Assembly (NCBI RefSeq): GCF_020379485.1
Contig: NC_063447.1
Span: 57,091,452-57,155,451, forward strand
DNA length: 64,000 nucleotides
Origin: Brassica napus
Lineage: Eukaryota > Streptophyta > Magnoliopsida > Brassicales > Brassicaceae
Reading direction: 5' to 3'
The notes beneath the pieces were generated by a model. That model was not told where the DNA came from, ran no database searches, and worked only from the letters and a program-made list of their open reading frames with translations. The position numbers and the translations under genes were made by a program. Shown in pieces: positions 48,140 to 61,278 of this stretch; the first letter of the stretch is position 1, and each line of letters opens with the position of its first letter.

Positions 48140-50898
48140 TTATTACATTTTATTGGTAAACGTGATTAATACTTTTGGATCAAGTATTCAAAAATTATTG
48201 TCGTCCATAAAATTATTTTAAGAAAATCTTTAATAAAAAAAGGCAAAAAGCTATCCAGCAAAATTTTACAGCACAGTTTGTTAATACTCCTTTATAACTA
48301 ACTAGAGATGCGTCACAAAGTTTGGGTTTGAATCGGTGAAAGATTCTTGAAAATGATGACCAAAGTACACCATCATCACCTAGAGAAGTTGGACGCGTTA
48401 TATGTATATAGACATGAATTTATGTCCTAAACTAAAAATATGTTTAGGCCTCATGCATGTTTCTGCATTGTTATAATTCGAAAATTGGAAAAAGCCATTT
48501 TCTGCAAATTACGTACACATTTAGAAGATGATAATATGCATTTCCGAGGTATAAAGTATCACACCGCTGAAAAATGAATTAGTACATAAAAACATACTTT
48601 AAGTTTATGAAAGATCCAAATATTAGCAGAAAAAAAAAAGTTTACGAAAGATATTGAGGAAATGATATATGCTTACCCCCAAGTATCCGACATAAATAGT
48701 GTCTCCATATATAAAGACAAGCAAACACGCACTCGTACGCAGACGCAAAGAAGTAGGCTGTGCACAGAATCACAGCCACGTGAAGTGTCAATATTAGGTG
48801 TTCAACACATGTCAATACGGAATCACTGCAAAGATTCAAAAACAAATCGTCGACCCGACCGAATCCCAGTTCTTCTTATAAAGGTTTCTTTTTAAACCGT
48901 TCCTTTCTGTAAAGAAAAGAAAATGATATTTACAAACTCTGACTAGGTTACATTCAACTCTAAACAAACGACTTCAACGAAAAGGACAGATCTTGCAACT
49001 ACATATAGAAGCTTATAGTAGTAGTACGTCGGCATTGCTGCATCGGCAAAAATATTCAAAAACACAAAAAAAAAAGATGTGTGGAGGCTGAAGAGCCTCA
49101 TGTATTAGAGTTAGACGTGCCCTACACCTCCATGCATGTGGCAAATTTACATTACATTTTCTAAGAAAACTCAATGTTGTTTTTCCTCTATTAACAAACT
49201 TTTATGTAACGCGTTAAACAGTATGAAAATGTGATGGTAAAACCGTAAAAGCATATAAATAATTCGGATTACATAAAAATTTGTAGAACATCATCAAAAT
49301 TAAGTTTCCTTAGAACATCATCAACAGCATTCAGTCTTCATTCTCTTCTATTCATATTTTTAGAAACTGTAGAACATCATCAAAACTGAATATGAACAAA
49401 GGAACAAAACCTGAATTCATTTTCTCATTTAATAATTTAAAGTGTTGTTATAATAACATTTTACGTTTTAGATAGGTAATATTCTCAGTAATTTTTATTC
49501 TAAAACTAAAAAGATGAATATGCTATAAATCTCAGCTCAGAGAGAATACATCCATTAAAAATGAAAGGCGATGATAGAAGAAAAAAAAAAGAACTCAAAC
49601 TAACTGAAATGGACAACAAAGTTAAGAAGTAGGGGTCAAATTTGAAGTGACCATACACACTGTTCGAACCTGTAATTTAATACGTTGAGGTAAAAAATAA
49701 TCAACAAAAATATATGCAACTAATAACAAATAAAATAAATAAAAGGACATTAACCACACATTTGGGTATAAAACAAGAAGTAATATGGATTAAGACAACA
49801 CATTCTCACCACACTAAGCTATACACTACTTAAAAAAATTGCCAATATAAACTACTTTAATACTTATTAGTTTGTGTCCTTAATTTCTCTCCTAGAATGC
49901 TTCCAAGCTAAAAGACTAATTTGATTTGCTAGCATATTTTCTTCTCAATTCTACATAATCCATTAATTCATTCCCAGTCTCTAGATTATTGGCCAAATGC
50001 TAAACAACAATTCACATATGTTCATCTCTCATCATCACTATTTACAGATACATGATTTTTGAGATTTCTACTTCAGCAATGAAATTGAGTAAAGTAATTT
50101 TAATTACTATACGATTTAACAAATATTTCAACCAAAAACTCACTTTAAAATGAATTTTAAATAAAATTTATGTATATTAGCATAAATATTTATTTATTTT
50201 ATGTAAAGCATGCAACTAAATTGTTGATTTTTGGAATGAAATGATGTGAAATGACTTTTTATATTTATTCCAAAAAAAATTCACCATTTGACATAAATGG
50301 AATTGAATACACATTTCATCCATTCCATAAATAAATAGATAAAATAAAAAAAGAATCATTTCATAACAAATTTGGTTATCAATGAATGGAATGAAATCTA
50401 TTCCATTTTGATGTATTTCATTTCATTTTTATTTTATTTCACCAATTCCTTATTATTTTCCCAGTTACAACCCATGGTTAAATAATTCTAAGTAACATAT
50501 ATTTATATGCCCATATAATAAACTGATAAAAAAAATAATTTTATTAAGAAACTAAAATGAATGTATCTGATTTTTATATAGGTTTTATTCATTTTATTTT
50601 TAATTTATCATGAAAATACATTAATATTATAGTTAACATTCACTGTAGCCAGAATTTAGTATTTTTTTCCACTGCTTTTGTTAACTAAAAATACAATTAG
50701 GAGATGTATTCAAAGTGAAATTTGAACTAATTAGTATTAAAATGAAAACCCGTTATTATTCATATATGAATTTTAATCTACTGTTATTGAACTTATGTTT
50801 AAAATGTAATTTATCATTGACTATTATTGAAAATATTTTTAAATATTGGATTTGAACAAATTTGTGATGATTTGAAGATGTTTTTTGGTAAAAATTCT
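48140..50898. other. Intergenic DNA
   Basis: No gene was recognised. A plus-strand frame at 48662-48895 lies downstream of TATATAAAG (48707) and includes a G-box CACGTG (48778), but it has no protein features. About 50220-50460 is a palindromic ATTCCATT/AATGGAAT-rich stretch that may be a MITE. The remainder is AT-rich. Confidence 0.4.
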
Positions 50899-51250
50899 GT
50901 AACATCTCGGTTTATAATATATGGAAAGGTTTAAAAAAAAGTTATACGTTACCAAAGTGAATTTAACTTTTCGACTACACATTCAGAAAGAATTCTAGAG
51001 TTGAACGGAAGTAGTTGAAGGATGGTTGACCTATCGGTAAATGATTTTTGATATCGTATGAGTGAAGTTAAAACAAATGAAAATATCATGTGGTGATTAC
51101 AAGGTCAATAAACAAAACTTTCAAGCTTCCAAAAAATTAACGCACCATCCGTCTCATAGAATGAACTCCACAGACCGAGTGAGCGGGCGTGAGAGACCCT
51201 TTGACCTTGGATGGTTACAATTTCTTAATCGAAAATCTCATTGTTTTAGA
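50899..51250 (+). mobile_element. Possible truncated gypsy LTR
   Basis: TGTAACATCTCGGTTTATAA at 50899 matches the TGTAACATCCC-type start of many plant gypsy LTRs. The following sequence (GAGTTGAACGGAAGTAGTTG, GACCTATCGGTAAATG) has the style of such LTRs. No 3' end, internal domain or target duplication was found. Confidence 0.4.
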
Positions 51251-51620
51251 TGGAATTGAGTGTTTTTTATACTTTTAATTAACATCGTCATAACTTTCAT
51301 ATTCACATAAAATTATCTAAAATTATTTAAAAATCAAATCATTTTAAGTTTTCTCAAATATTATATACTGACATTGAACTCAGCTCCTTAACCAAGATAT
51401 GCAGATTGTATTTAAGAATAAAATCCACCAAAAAAATTTAAAATGCATAATAAAAACAAAAACAACATTTTAGGAATAAAATATTATAAAATCATCGTCG
51501 CAACACACCAGCAACTATAAATCAAAGCTAAGCAAACAACCTTTTCACCAAGTTCCTTCTCCTTCAACAATCTTTCATTCCTTAGATAAGTTTACGTAAT
51601 AGACTCCAAAGAAACAAACC

Positions 51621-53456
<1,836 letters not shown>

Positions 53457-53724
53457 CTTCCATTTTTTTTTGTCAGCAATAACTTCCATCTTCTATATTT
53501 AATGTTTGAGATACTTTTATATCTCTTTAGTTTTTTTTCTGAAAAAAATATATGAGTTTTTGTTGTTGTTATTTTAGAAATTCAATCATTTCTTTTAGTT
53601 TATAAGTTTGTACCAAGAAGGGCAAAATATAAAATAAATAAGTTTACCAATTATTATAACTCTAAATTTATGTATTGTAGTCATCATCTCTTAGTATTTT
53701 GATTATTTTGTTTTGGTTCATTCA

Positions 53725-56700
53725 TAAGATATAGGGTGTTTTTCAAAACCAATCCACAATTTCTAGTCAAACCCAAAACAATCTTTTTTTTTGTCATTAC
53801 TGTTCATCACTAAAATTTTCATACTATCTTTATGTTTTTGAATTATTCACAAAATTGCCATTTTTATTTAATTTTTTATTAATTTCGAAATTAACAAAAA
53901 ACCAAATACACCCTAACCATTTCTTCTTATTTACAAAAATGTCATCATCATCAATTTTTCCAACCACCATGAACCACCATTTTAGAGTTCTAAAGCTCAA
54001 GAATTCAATTTTCAACCACTGTTTTCTCATTCTAACCCAAAAAACTTCATCTCCTCTACATTTCCATCTAAAAAACTCTCATAACTTTCATTTTCATAAT
54101 CACAAACTTCATATTTTCGAATTTCTTCATTAGTGAATAGTCAAAGATGTTTCTTTTTGCTCATATTTGAAGTTTGGACGGTTGAAAAGGTTGGAAAAGA
54201 GCTTTACACAGGAAAATGGTAACTATTTACATGGTTTTCGTTCTTTTTCAGATCTGTGTCGCGACGGTAGACTGTTTTGTATGTCTACGCCTCCGTGGAG
54301 ACTTACGATGCAGTCTATTTGTCAACGCACGGGTTAGTTTTGCAATTGACTAAACAAATTTTTTTTCTAACGCAGACTTCCCCAGTAGTCTCTACCTTTA
54401 CTTTTGACAACAAAAATAAAACTTTCGGTAGACTTACTAAGACGTCTACCTAAAAGAGGTTAGTTTTTCATTTGACCGAACTTTTGACTTTTCAAAATAG
54501 ACTTCAACGGAAGTCTACAAAATGTAGACTGCCAACAAAGTCTATAAAAGGTCAGTTCTGCATTTGACCAAAACTTTGACTTCGTTAAATATGTTAGTTT
54601 TGTGTTTGACCAAAAAGTTTAAAAAGCAATCAAAAATTTATTAAATTGTAGACTTCATATGTAGTCTTCTTATCTTAGAAAAAAAATGTAGACTGCATAT
54701 AAAGTCTATTTTTTTATTTTGGTCAAATGCAAAACCAACCAGTCGGATTTGAGAGTAGACTTCACAAGAAGTCTACACACCCGTAGACGTTCATTTCAAT
54801 CTACTGATTGGAAGTCAAACTTGGTCAATTGCCAAACTAACCTCTTTCAAAAAAATTCAAACATGTAGACTGCATATGAAGTCTGGTTCTGAAAGTCAAA
54901 TCTTGGATGAATTCTGGTCAATTGCAAAAACTAACATTTTTAAATTGTAGACTGAAATGAAAGTCTACATGTACAAAATCACAGTTTTTTTCAACTATAG
55001 AAAGCAACCCGTAAAATGGTCAATTGCAAAAACCAACCCAAAGAGTAGACCTATTTGACAGTCTACGTCTGTAAACTGAAACGAACGTCTAGATCTTCAG
55101 AGACTGAATATTAAGTCTACATAGAAAGATCTATAAAAATGTGAATTTGTGTATTATTCATTAAGTTTTTTTTAGTTTTTTTTTGTTTGACAGTATGCGT
55201 TAGATAATTCTAATGGGTTTGAGTGATTTTGAAAAGAAAATGTTTTATAATTATGAAAGTGTAATTCATTTGATTTGACAATATTGTTAGCTAATAATTG
55301 TAGACGTATTTGTAAGTCTTCGTTTATAGTTTTATGAAACATGAAATATTTCTTTGCTGATTATGTAAACATGTATTTTTTGCAGGAAATGGCTCAGATA
55401 CCTGTTGTATACGGAGAATGGGTGGTGAAAGGCTCTTTGCGGGAGTTTGTGGTCAATAATCGGAAATGAGGGAGAATGTTTCTTATGTCGGGTGGTTTTA
55501 CACATGGTGAACTTCTTGAAATGGCACTAGAAGATTATGGTCTGGACAAGAAAATCGAGAAGGTGCTGCTAACATATTCCTTACCAGACGTCATTTTACA
55601 AGAAATGGCTCCGGATACTCCTCCTATGCATGTCACGAATGATAGACAAGTGCAGAACTTGATCGAGTTAGCTAAGACACACTTTGTACGCCTTTGTGTA
55701 TCAAGTCAGAGGCAACTAGAAATTTTTGGTGTTAGATAATAAGTGTAAACGTCTTTGTAAATCTACAAAGGCAGACTGCAGTTGAAGTCTACGTCGTAAA
55801 TTCTATTAAAAGTGCAATTGTGTATTATTCATCATATTTTTTCATGATTTAATTATTTTACAGTGTATGTTAGTAATTTAATGGTCTTGGGTGAATTTCA
55901 AAAGTTAATGTGTAATAATTATACACTTGGAATTTATTGCAAAAAAAATTGATTAGTTTTACTCTTGAAACTTTTTGAGAATTTTGTATAGATTTTCTTC
56001 TTCTCACTTGTGTGTTAGTTATTATTTTAGCCTATGGTGGTTTTACTTGTTTGGTTGATTAGATCTTGTGAAAAAATTGATATCTAACAAAAAAATAATA
56101 ATATCATACAAATGAAACACAACTAAAAATGAATACAATCTTTATAAATTATGCATTAAACAATTATTTAAAAATTAATATTTTATTATGAGAAATTATT
56201 ACAGAGCAATATATTAAAATGTATTATTGAGTATGTTTGATTTTTCATAATCTGGATGCCTCAAATAAAGTCTTGAAAAAAGTACCTGCAAAATAAGATA
56301 GAGTTATGAGAAAAACATAAGATAAAAAAAATAAATCATATTATAGTAGGATTTTTATTAAGTCTACATAAATTTATTGTTTAGTAGACTTTAGTTGAAG
56401 TCTACACTGACGTAAAGTTTTCATATCTAAAAGTGTACATTTAGAAAATTTGAAAATATTTTGTTCTGGAAGATATTTCAAAAATAGTTTTTTTTGTCAT
56501 CCTTGTAACAAAGCAAAAACATAAAGTATGAATCTTTAAATTTAGTTCATTATAAACACAAAATATCTTATAATGAATATATGTAAAGCTTACATTTTTG
56601 GGAAGATGATTTTAAAACTTTGGAAGAGAATACCTGCAAAAAAAGATTAAAAATTAAAATCATATTTTGAGTAAGCTTCTAATGAAATATGCTTAAAATT

Positions 56701-58615
56701 CTAGGATTGTAGACTTCTTTTCAAGTCTACTAGCCCTAACGTTTAAGTAGACTTCATTTGAAGTTTACTCTATCAAAAAAAAAATTAGATCTGAAATAAG
56801 TTAAATTCTAAAAAACTTTTGAAAACATAATTTAATAGATAAAATAGTAATAATAAAAGACATAGAATTTAAATATGTAACTTTATTTTAATATAAATAC
56901 TAGAACACATATTTAAAATCTATAGATGTAAACCTTACATTTTTGGGAGGAGAAGAAAACAACTATGGACAAAAAATAACTGCAAAACAAGATAAAACTA
57001 TTAAAAAACATAGAAAAGAATTAAAGTCATATTTTTGTAGGCTTCCAATGAAGTCTGCTTAAACTTTGTGGTTTAGTAAACTTCATATGAAGTCTACTAG
57101 CTTTAGTAAACTTCTTTGGAAGTCTACATTGTCTGATAATTTTCAGATCTGAAAAAATCTATACATTTTGAAATTTGAAAATAATTTTAAATCTGAAAAT
57201 ACTTTTCAAAATAGAATTTATAAGATAAACTAGAAGCAAATTAATGCACAGAGCTTGATCTATAAATTTATTTGAATATAAACATAGAAATACATATTTA
57301 AAATCTATTAATCTAAAACTTACATTTTTAGAGGAGAAATGAAATCCATGAGTGATAATACCTACAAAAAAAAGATAATATTGTTAGAAATAAATAACAT
57401 AAAAATACACATTTAAAATCTATAGATCTAAAACTTACATTTTTTAAAGGAGAAGATGAAAACCATGAATCATAATATCTAAAATGACAAGATAACATTG
57501 TGAGAAAGACTTGAGAAAATTTTAGAGAGGAAGAAGAGAAATGAGAGAGTTTTTGAAAGAATTGAAAGAATTTTTGGGAGAAGGAAGAGAGTTTTAGAGA
57601 GAAGGGAGAGAGTTTAAAAAACTTGTGCAGCCACTTTAGAGAGAGACTGTATTAATTTTGTTTATATAGGGAGACAAAAATGTAACTAGGTTAAAATTTA
57701 CGATGCTGTAGACTTCTTTTGAAGACTAATAAAATTAAAATTTTGGAGTAGATTTTACTATAACATAGTAGACTTTTTTAGAAGTCTACTATAATAATTT
57801 CATTATTGTTGCTTATTCTTTATTATTTTAATAATTTTAATATATGATTTACTAAATTTATTTCTTTATTTTTTAATAGTTATAGTTTATGATTTCATTT
57901 TTTTATTTTTAAGGAACTTAACTTAGTTTAAATATAATGATTTTTTGTAAAACAAATTGAAAAATATAGACTAAAAACACGTCTTCAAATAAATAGACTT
58001 TATTGTAGGTCTACGATACCCTAAACCACAAATTTCAAACCCTAAATGTTTTGCTTGATAATCAAAAGTCTCAATTATACAAAATATAAACTACTAAACA
58101 TTAGTATGCAGATTTAAGTTAATAAAACAAAATCTAAAATCTAACCCTATGAAATCAACCACTAAAAGACATAACATGTTAGAACTTTTTGTTTCTAAAC
58201 TATGAACATTGTCTAACACATGATAACCAAATTAGTATATATTCTTCAAAATTGTTCAATTATATGAAATTTTAATTTATTTACTTCATATTATCCCCTA
58301 TATTAATGATTAGTTAAAAATATCACAATAATTATTTTTATACATTTTCAAAATTAAATTATTAGATCAAATTAGAGTGTAGACTCCAAAATAAGTCTAT
58401 AAGGTAGACTTCGTAGGAAGTCTATATATATCTAGACTTTTTTTATTACGTGTAGACTTCCGAAAGATAAAAACGTAAAATATATTTCTGTTTTTTTGTT
58501 TGGTCATAAGGATTAAATAGTACTTTCACTATTTCTTTAGGTTAGCTTTGCATTTGACTGAAAGTAGAGTACACTTTTAGGTTTGACTTGAATATTTAGG
58601 TTGTTTTTAGCGAAA
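53725..58615. mobile_element. Decayed Mutator-like element (non-TIR), with transposase fragment
   Basis: The left end is about TAGGGTGTTTTTCAAAACCA and the right end about GTTGTTTTTAGCGAAAGTCC. Both flanks are packed with palindromic words GTAGACT...AGTCTAC (54245-55110 and 55760-58450) separated by TTAGTTTTGCAATTGAC-like spacers. A transposase N-terminal fragment lies at 55389-55739. A purine-rich stretch at 57490-57640 and long AT-rich segments fill the rest. Exact boundaries and target duplication were not found. Confidence 0.65.
55389..55739 (+). pseudogene. Mutator-like transposase, N-terminal fragment
   Basis: One frame starts MAQIPVVYGEWVVKGSLREF at 55389, right after a CAG acceptor-like site. 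It hits an in-frame TGA at 55467-55469, then continues GRMFLMSGGFTHGELLEMAL and PDVILQEMAPDTPPMHVTND to LCVSSQ, where homology ends shortly before the stop at 55737-55739. This is the N-terminal region that precedes the MuDR-type catalytic domain in crucifer Mutator-like transposases. The DDE and zinc-finger parts are absent, so the fragment cannot be active. Confidence 0.72.
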
Positions 58616-59305
58616 GTCCCAAAAATATACAATAACTGGTTATCAAGAACATAATTTTTCCATCGGGTACAAGGCAGACCACAATTTCAATGGCCTTTTG
58701 AGGAGATGATTTGACGTGTTTGGCTAAGAGGCGATGTCCACATAGTAGTATACGAGTTTTTCTTTAGTTATAGACTCTACATATTCAATTTGAACAAAAA
58801 AAAAGCTACATTTTCAGTTTATTTTAGCTCCCAATTCTTTTGTAAATGGCTCCCTTTTGATTAATCAATAAATTTGAAATTCCATCAAAACTAGTTTTTA
58901 TTTCCTCTTCTTCGTCTTGTAAAGTTACTGAAACTAGTGGTTATTGTTTTCTGAATGACCTTTTAAGTGGTCTTTTCTGATTTTCTTAGATGGTGTTGTA
59001 TGATTTTTTTTTTTAAATCTTATATCTTGAAAGCTCTCTTTGTTTCTTTTGTCGAGGCCCATATATACAAGCCTAATTTGGCATCTCTTTGGGTAACAAA
59101 ACACGAGTTTGTCTTTGTGGGTGGAGCATTTTATAAGCCTTCAAATTCTCTGAACCCCAAGTCCATTTATCGTAAGACGAACACGCTGTCATTAGGGAAT
59201 TGAGATAATAGCATAACTAACTTGTTTGTTTATAACTTTTTGTCTATAAGACTTGATAATACAATCCAGCTACAAAAAAAAGTTCAATGAGATTATAGAA
59301 TAAAG
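58616..59305. other. Intergenic DNA
   Basis: A 78-codon frame at 58967-59203 (HIYKPNLASLWVTKHEFVFV) has no recognised domain and may be chance or decayed. Otherwise nothing was recognised. Confidence 0.35.
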
Positions 59306-59472
59306 TTTAAGGTTATTGGTTAAGCACCCGTAGCCTATTGGTTAAGGTTTAAAGACTTCTACACCCATGTCTGGGGTTCGAATCCCAGACTATGCAATTT
59401 ATTGTCGAATCGTCTATGTAATCTTTCCTATATCATAATTGTAAGATTGTTATAAATCAGTGTTAAAAAAAA
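59306..59472 (+). mobile_element. tRNA-derived SINE with 17-bp TSD
   Basis: A perfect 17-bp direct repeat GAGATTATAGAATAAAG flanks the element (59289-59305 and 59473-59489). Inside, TAGCCTATTGGTTAAGG (A-box-like) and GGGGTTCGAATCCC (B box) form a tRNA-related head, followed by a short body and an A8 tail. The 167-bp size is typical of crucifer SINEs. Confidence 0.9.
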
Positions 59473-59946
59473 GAGATTATAGAATAAAGAAAAGTAAAAG
59501 AGATGAAGATATACGATCCTCAAAAAAATCCCTTCAGACACTTTCTAGAACTCTTGTGCACACATGTCAAGTTACAACATCTTTTATTTTTAAAAAGAAA
59601 ACAAAATTTCAATTGCTAAAAAAACATACTAAAAACAATACTTATATAGCGTTATTTTTTTTTGCTTAACATTATATAGTGTTGTTGCATGCTAGTTCTT
59701 AATATGATTATTTTATCGCGTATACACATCATTTACGCGAACATCATTTACGCGAACATCATTGACTATTCTAAGTGAACACATTTACGATAAAAAGAAA
59801 CAAAAAGAAAATATAAAAAAAGTCACACCAGTTTCAAATTTTTTTAGTAATAAATTACTATTTATTTTTATTTTTATTTTTTTGGTCAAAATTACTATTT
59901 ATTTTTATTTTTTTGGTCAAAATTACTATTTATTTATAAGAACTTA

Positions 59947-60207
59947 GGGCACGCGCATCAGGAGTTCATGGGAGAGGATCACACGTTTTCCAAAAAAAAA
60001 AATATTAAAATAAGCATAAATGAAAGACTTCGGCTCGTCCCGCCTCTTCCGCGTGAACCCGGGTCGTGACTGTTCACCGGCCCCACACCACATGGCGGTC
60101 CGCTATTAGTCACTTTATTTAAAAAAAAAATTTCTTAAATCAAACGAAAAAAAAATTAAAAATTAATTTCTTGAACTTCAACGAGCGGTTCGCCGCTGCT
60201 CATGCTC
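59947..60207. mobile_element. Harbinger/Tourist-type MITE
   Basis: TTA flanks both sides (59944-59946 and 60208-60210). The ends GGGCACGCGCATC and GCTGCTCATGCTC (complement GAGCATGAGCAGC) are imperfect inverted repeats. The middle is AT-rich with a GC-rich core (CCCGCCTCTTCCGCGTGAAC). The size of 261 bp fits the class. Confidence 0.7.
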
Positions 60208-60569
60208 TTATGAAGGCCAAGTTACAAAGAAAAAACTATTTAACAGCGGACCTGGCGTTTGCACACACAACATACCTGCACAAACAAGAATGTATTATTG
60301 GATTAGATTTTTTGATGTGAAATCATTTGAAGGTCGCTTTCATTTCTGTCGTAGCATATGCTTATAAGTATCTTGTGCTTCTAAATCAAAATTTAGACTG
60401 AACTTATGCTCATACCGTGCTTTTCTTCAACCACTCTGAAATGCAGTCTTTGTGGTAGATATGATTACAATTTACAAGGTGTCAAAGTGGCTATTTTATC
60501 TCCATTCTCATAGTCGACTAGGCATATCGAACACCTATAACGTCACCCCAAACTAAATTAAACGAAAAC

Positions 60570-61278
60570 TTAAAGCATGGTCCAAACCAAAACTTGTACA
60601 TGCATGTGATATATTTTAACAAAGAATATCAGTATATTTTGTATGGAAGAATATATAGTGATAACGTACTGCGAATCATCTGCGACAAACCTCTTTTTCT
60701 TTTCCCACCACCACCCGCATGTGGGTGTTTCTCCGTACGTATGAGTTGGTAATCGGGAGATTTTCCATTGAGGTAATCCTCTATTGACCTCTCTCACCGA
60801 TTCTGTTATCTCATTCACTTCCTGCTCACCCACATAACAAAAGTAATGAGTATTGATCTGCATATACATATATATGTTACATGCTATGATGAAACATGAG
60901 TAAGCATAACATTGCGCATACCTCCATGGACATACTTTCGAATCATCGTGTCTACTACTTGACCCGATATCTGGGAAATTAAGTCCAACTGTATACCTGT
61001 CTGGAGAGCTATTACTATAGCCATAGCCTGAAAATCCTCCACTAGTCTACATATAGTAAGAAAGGAAACATTTGCGATAAATTAATCATCGAACTTTACG
61101 TAAGTTTTGTTCTTAGAGCTTAAAAATGAACATAAACGTTACGAATATAGACATTATTACTACCGGAGGATCATCACGGACGAGAGAATACGGAACAGGA
61201 CAGTACGGGCAAACAAATCGCGGAAGCGGACGACACTCAGGACATAGACAAGGACAGTGACAGCGACATCGACAAACC
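60570..61278 (-). CDS. Possible cysteine-rich gene or gene fragment, exon model uncertain
   Basis: Coding-like blocks lie on the minus strand. 61164-61278 (VCRCRCHCPCLCPECRPLPR, then FVCPYCPVPYSLVRDDPP) is bounded by a TTTAG acceptor and a CCG/GTAGT donor. 60922-61046 (TSGGFSGYGYSNSSPDRYTV, ending KVCPWR) also has splice-like edges. A third block near 60640-60840 contains EVNEITESVREVNRGLPQWK and GETPTCGWWWEKKKRFVADD. The last junction does not keep frame with the obvious acceptor, so the model is incomplete or the gene is decayed. The composition (CxC repeats, CPYC) suggests metal binding. I do not recognise the family. Confidence 0.4.

Noticed and set aside
49081..49145. Short stem-like sequence around GGAGGCTGAAGAGCCTC, considered as a microRNA precursor
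   Set aside because: The palindrome is too short, no known mature miRNA was recognised, and no long paired arm is present.
53855..54133. 92-codon plus-strand frame near the end of GA2OX3
   Set aside because: Low-complexity His/Asn/Phe-rich translation of AT-rich Mutator-like sequence.
59321..59395. Possible functional tRNA gene
   Set aside because: A and B boxes are present but no cloverleaf closes, and a poly(A) tail and 17-bp TSD show it is a SINE.
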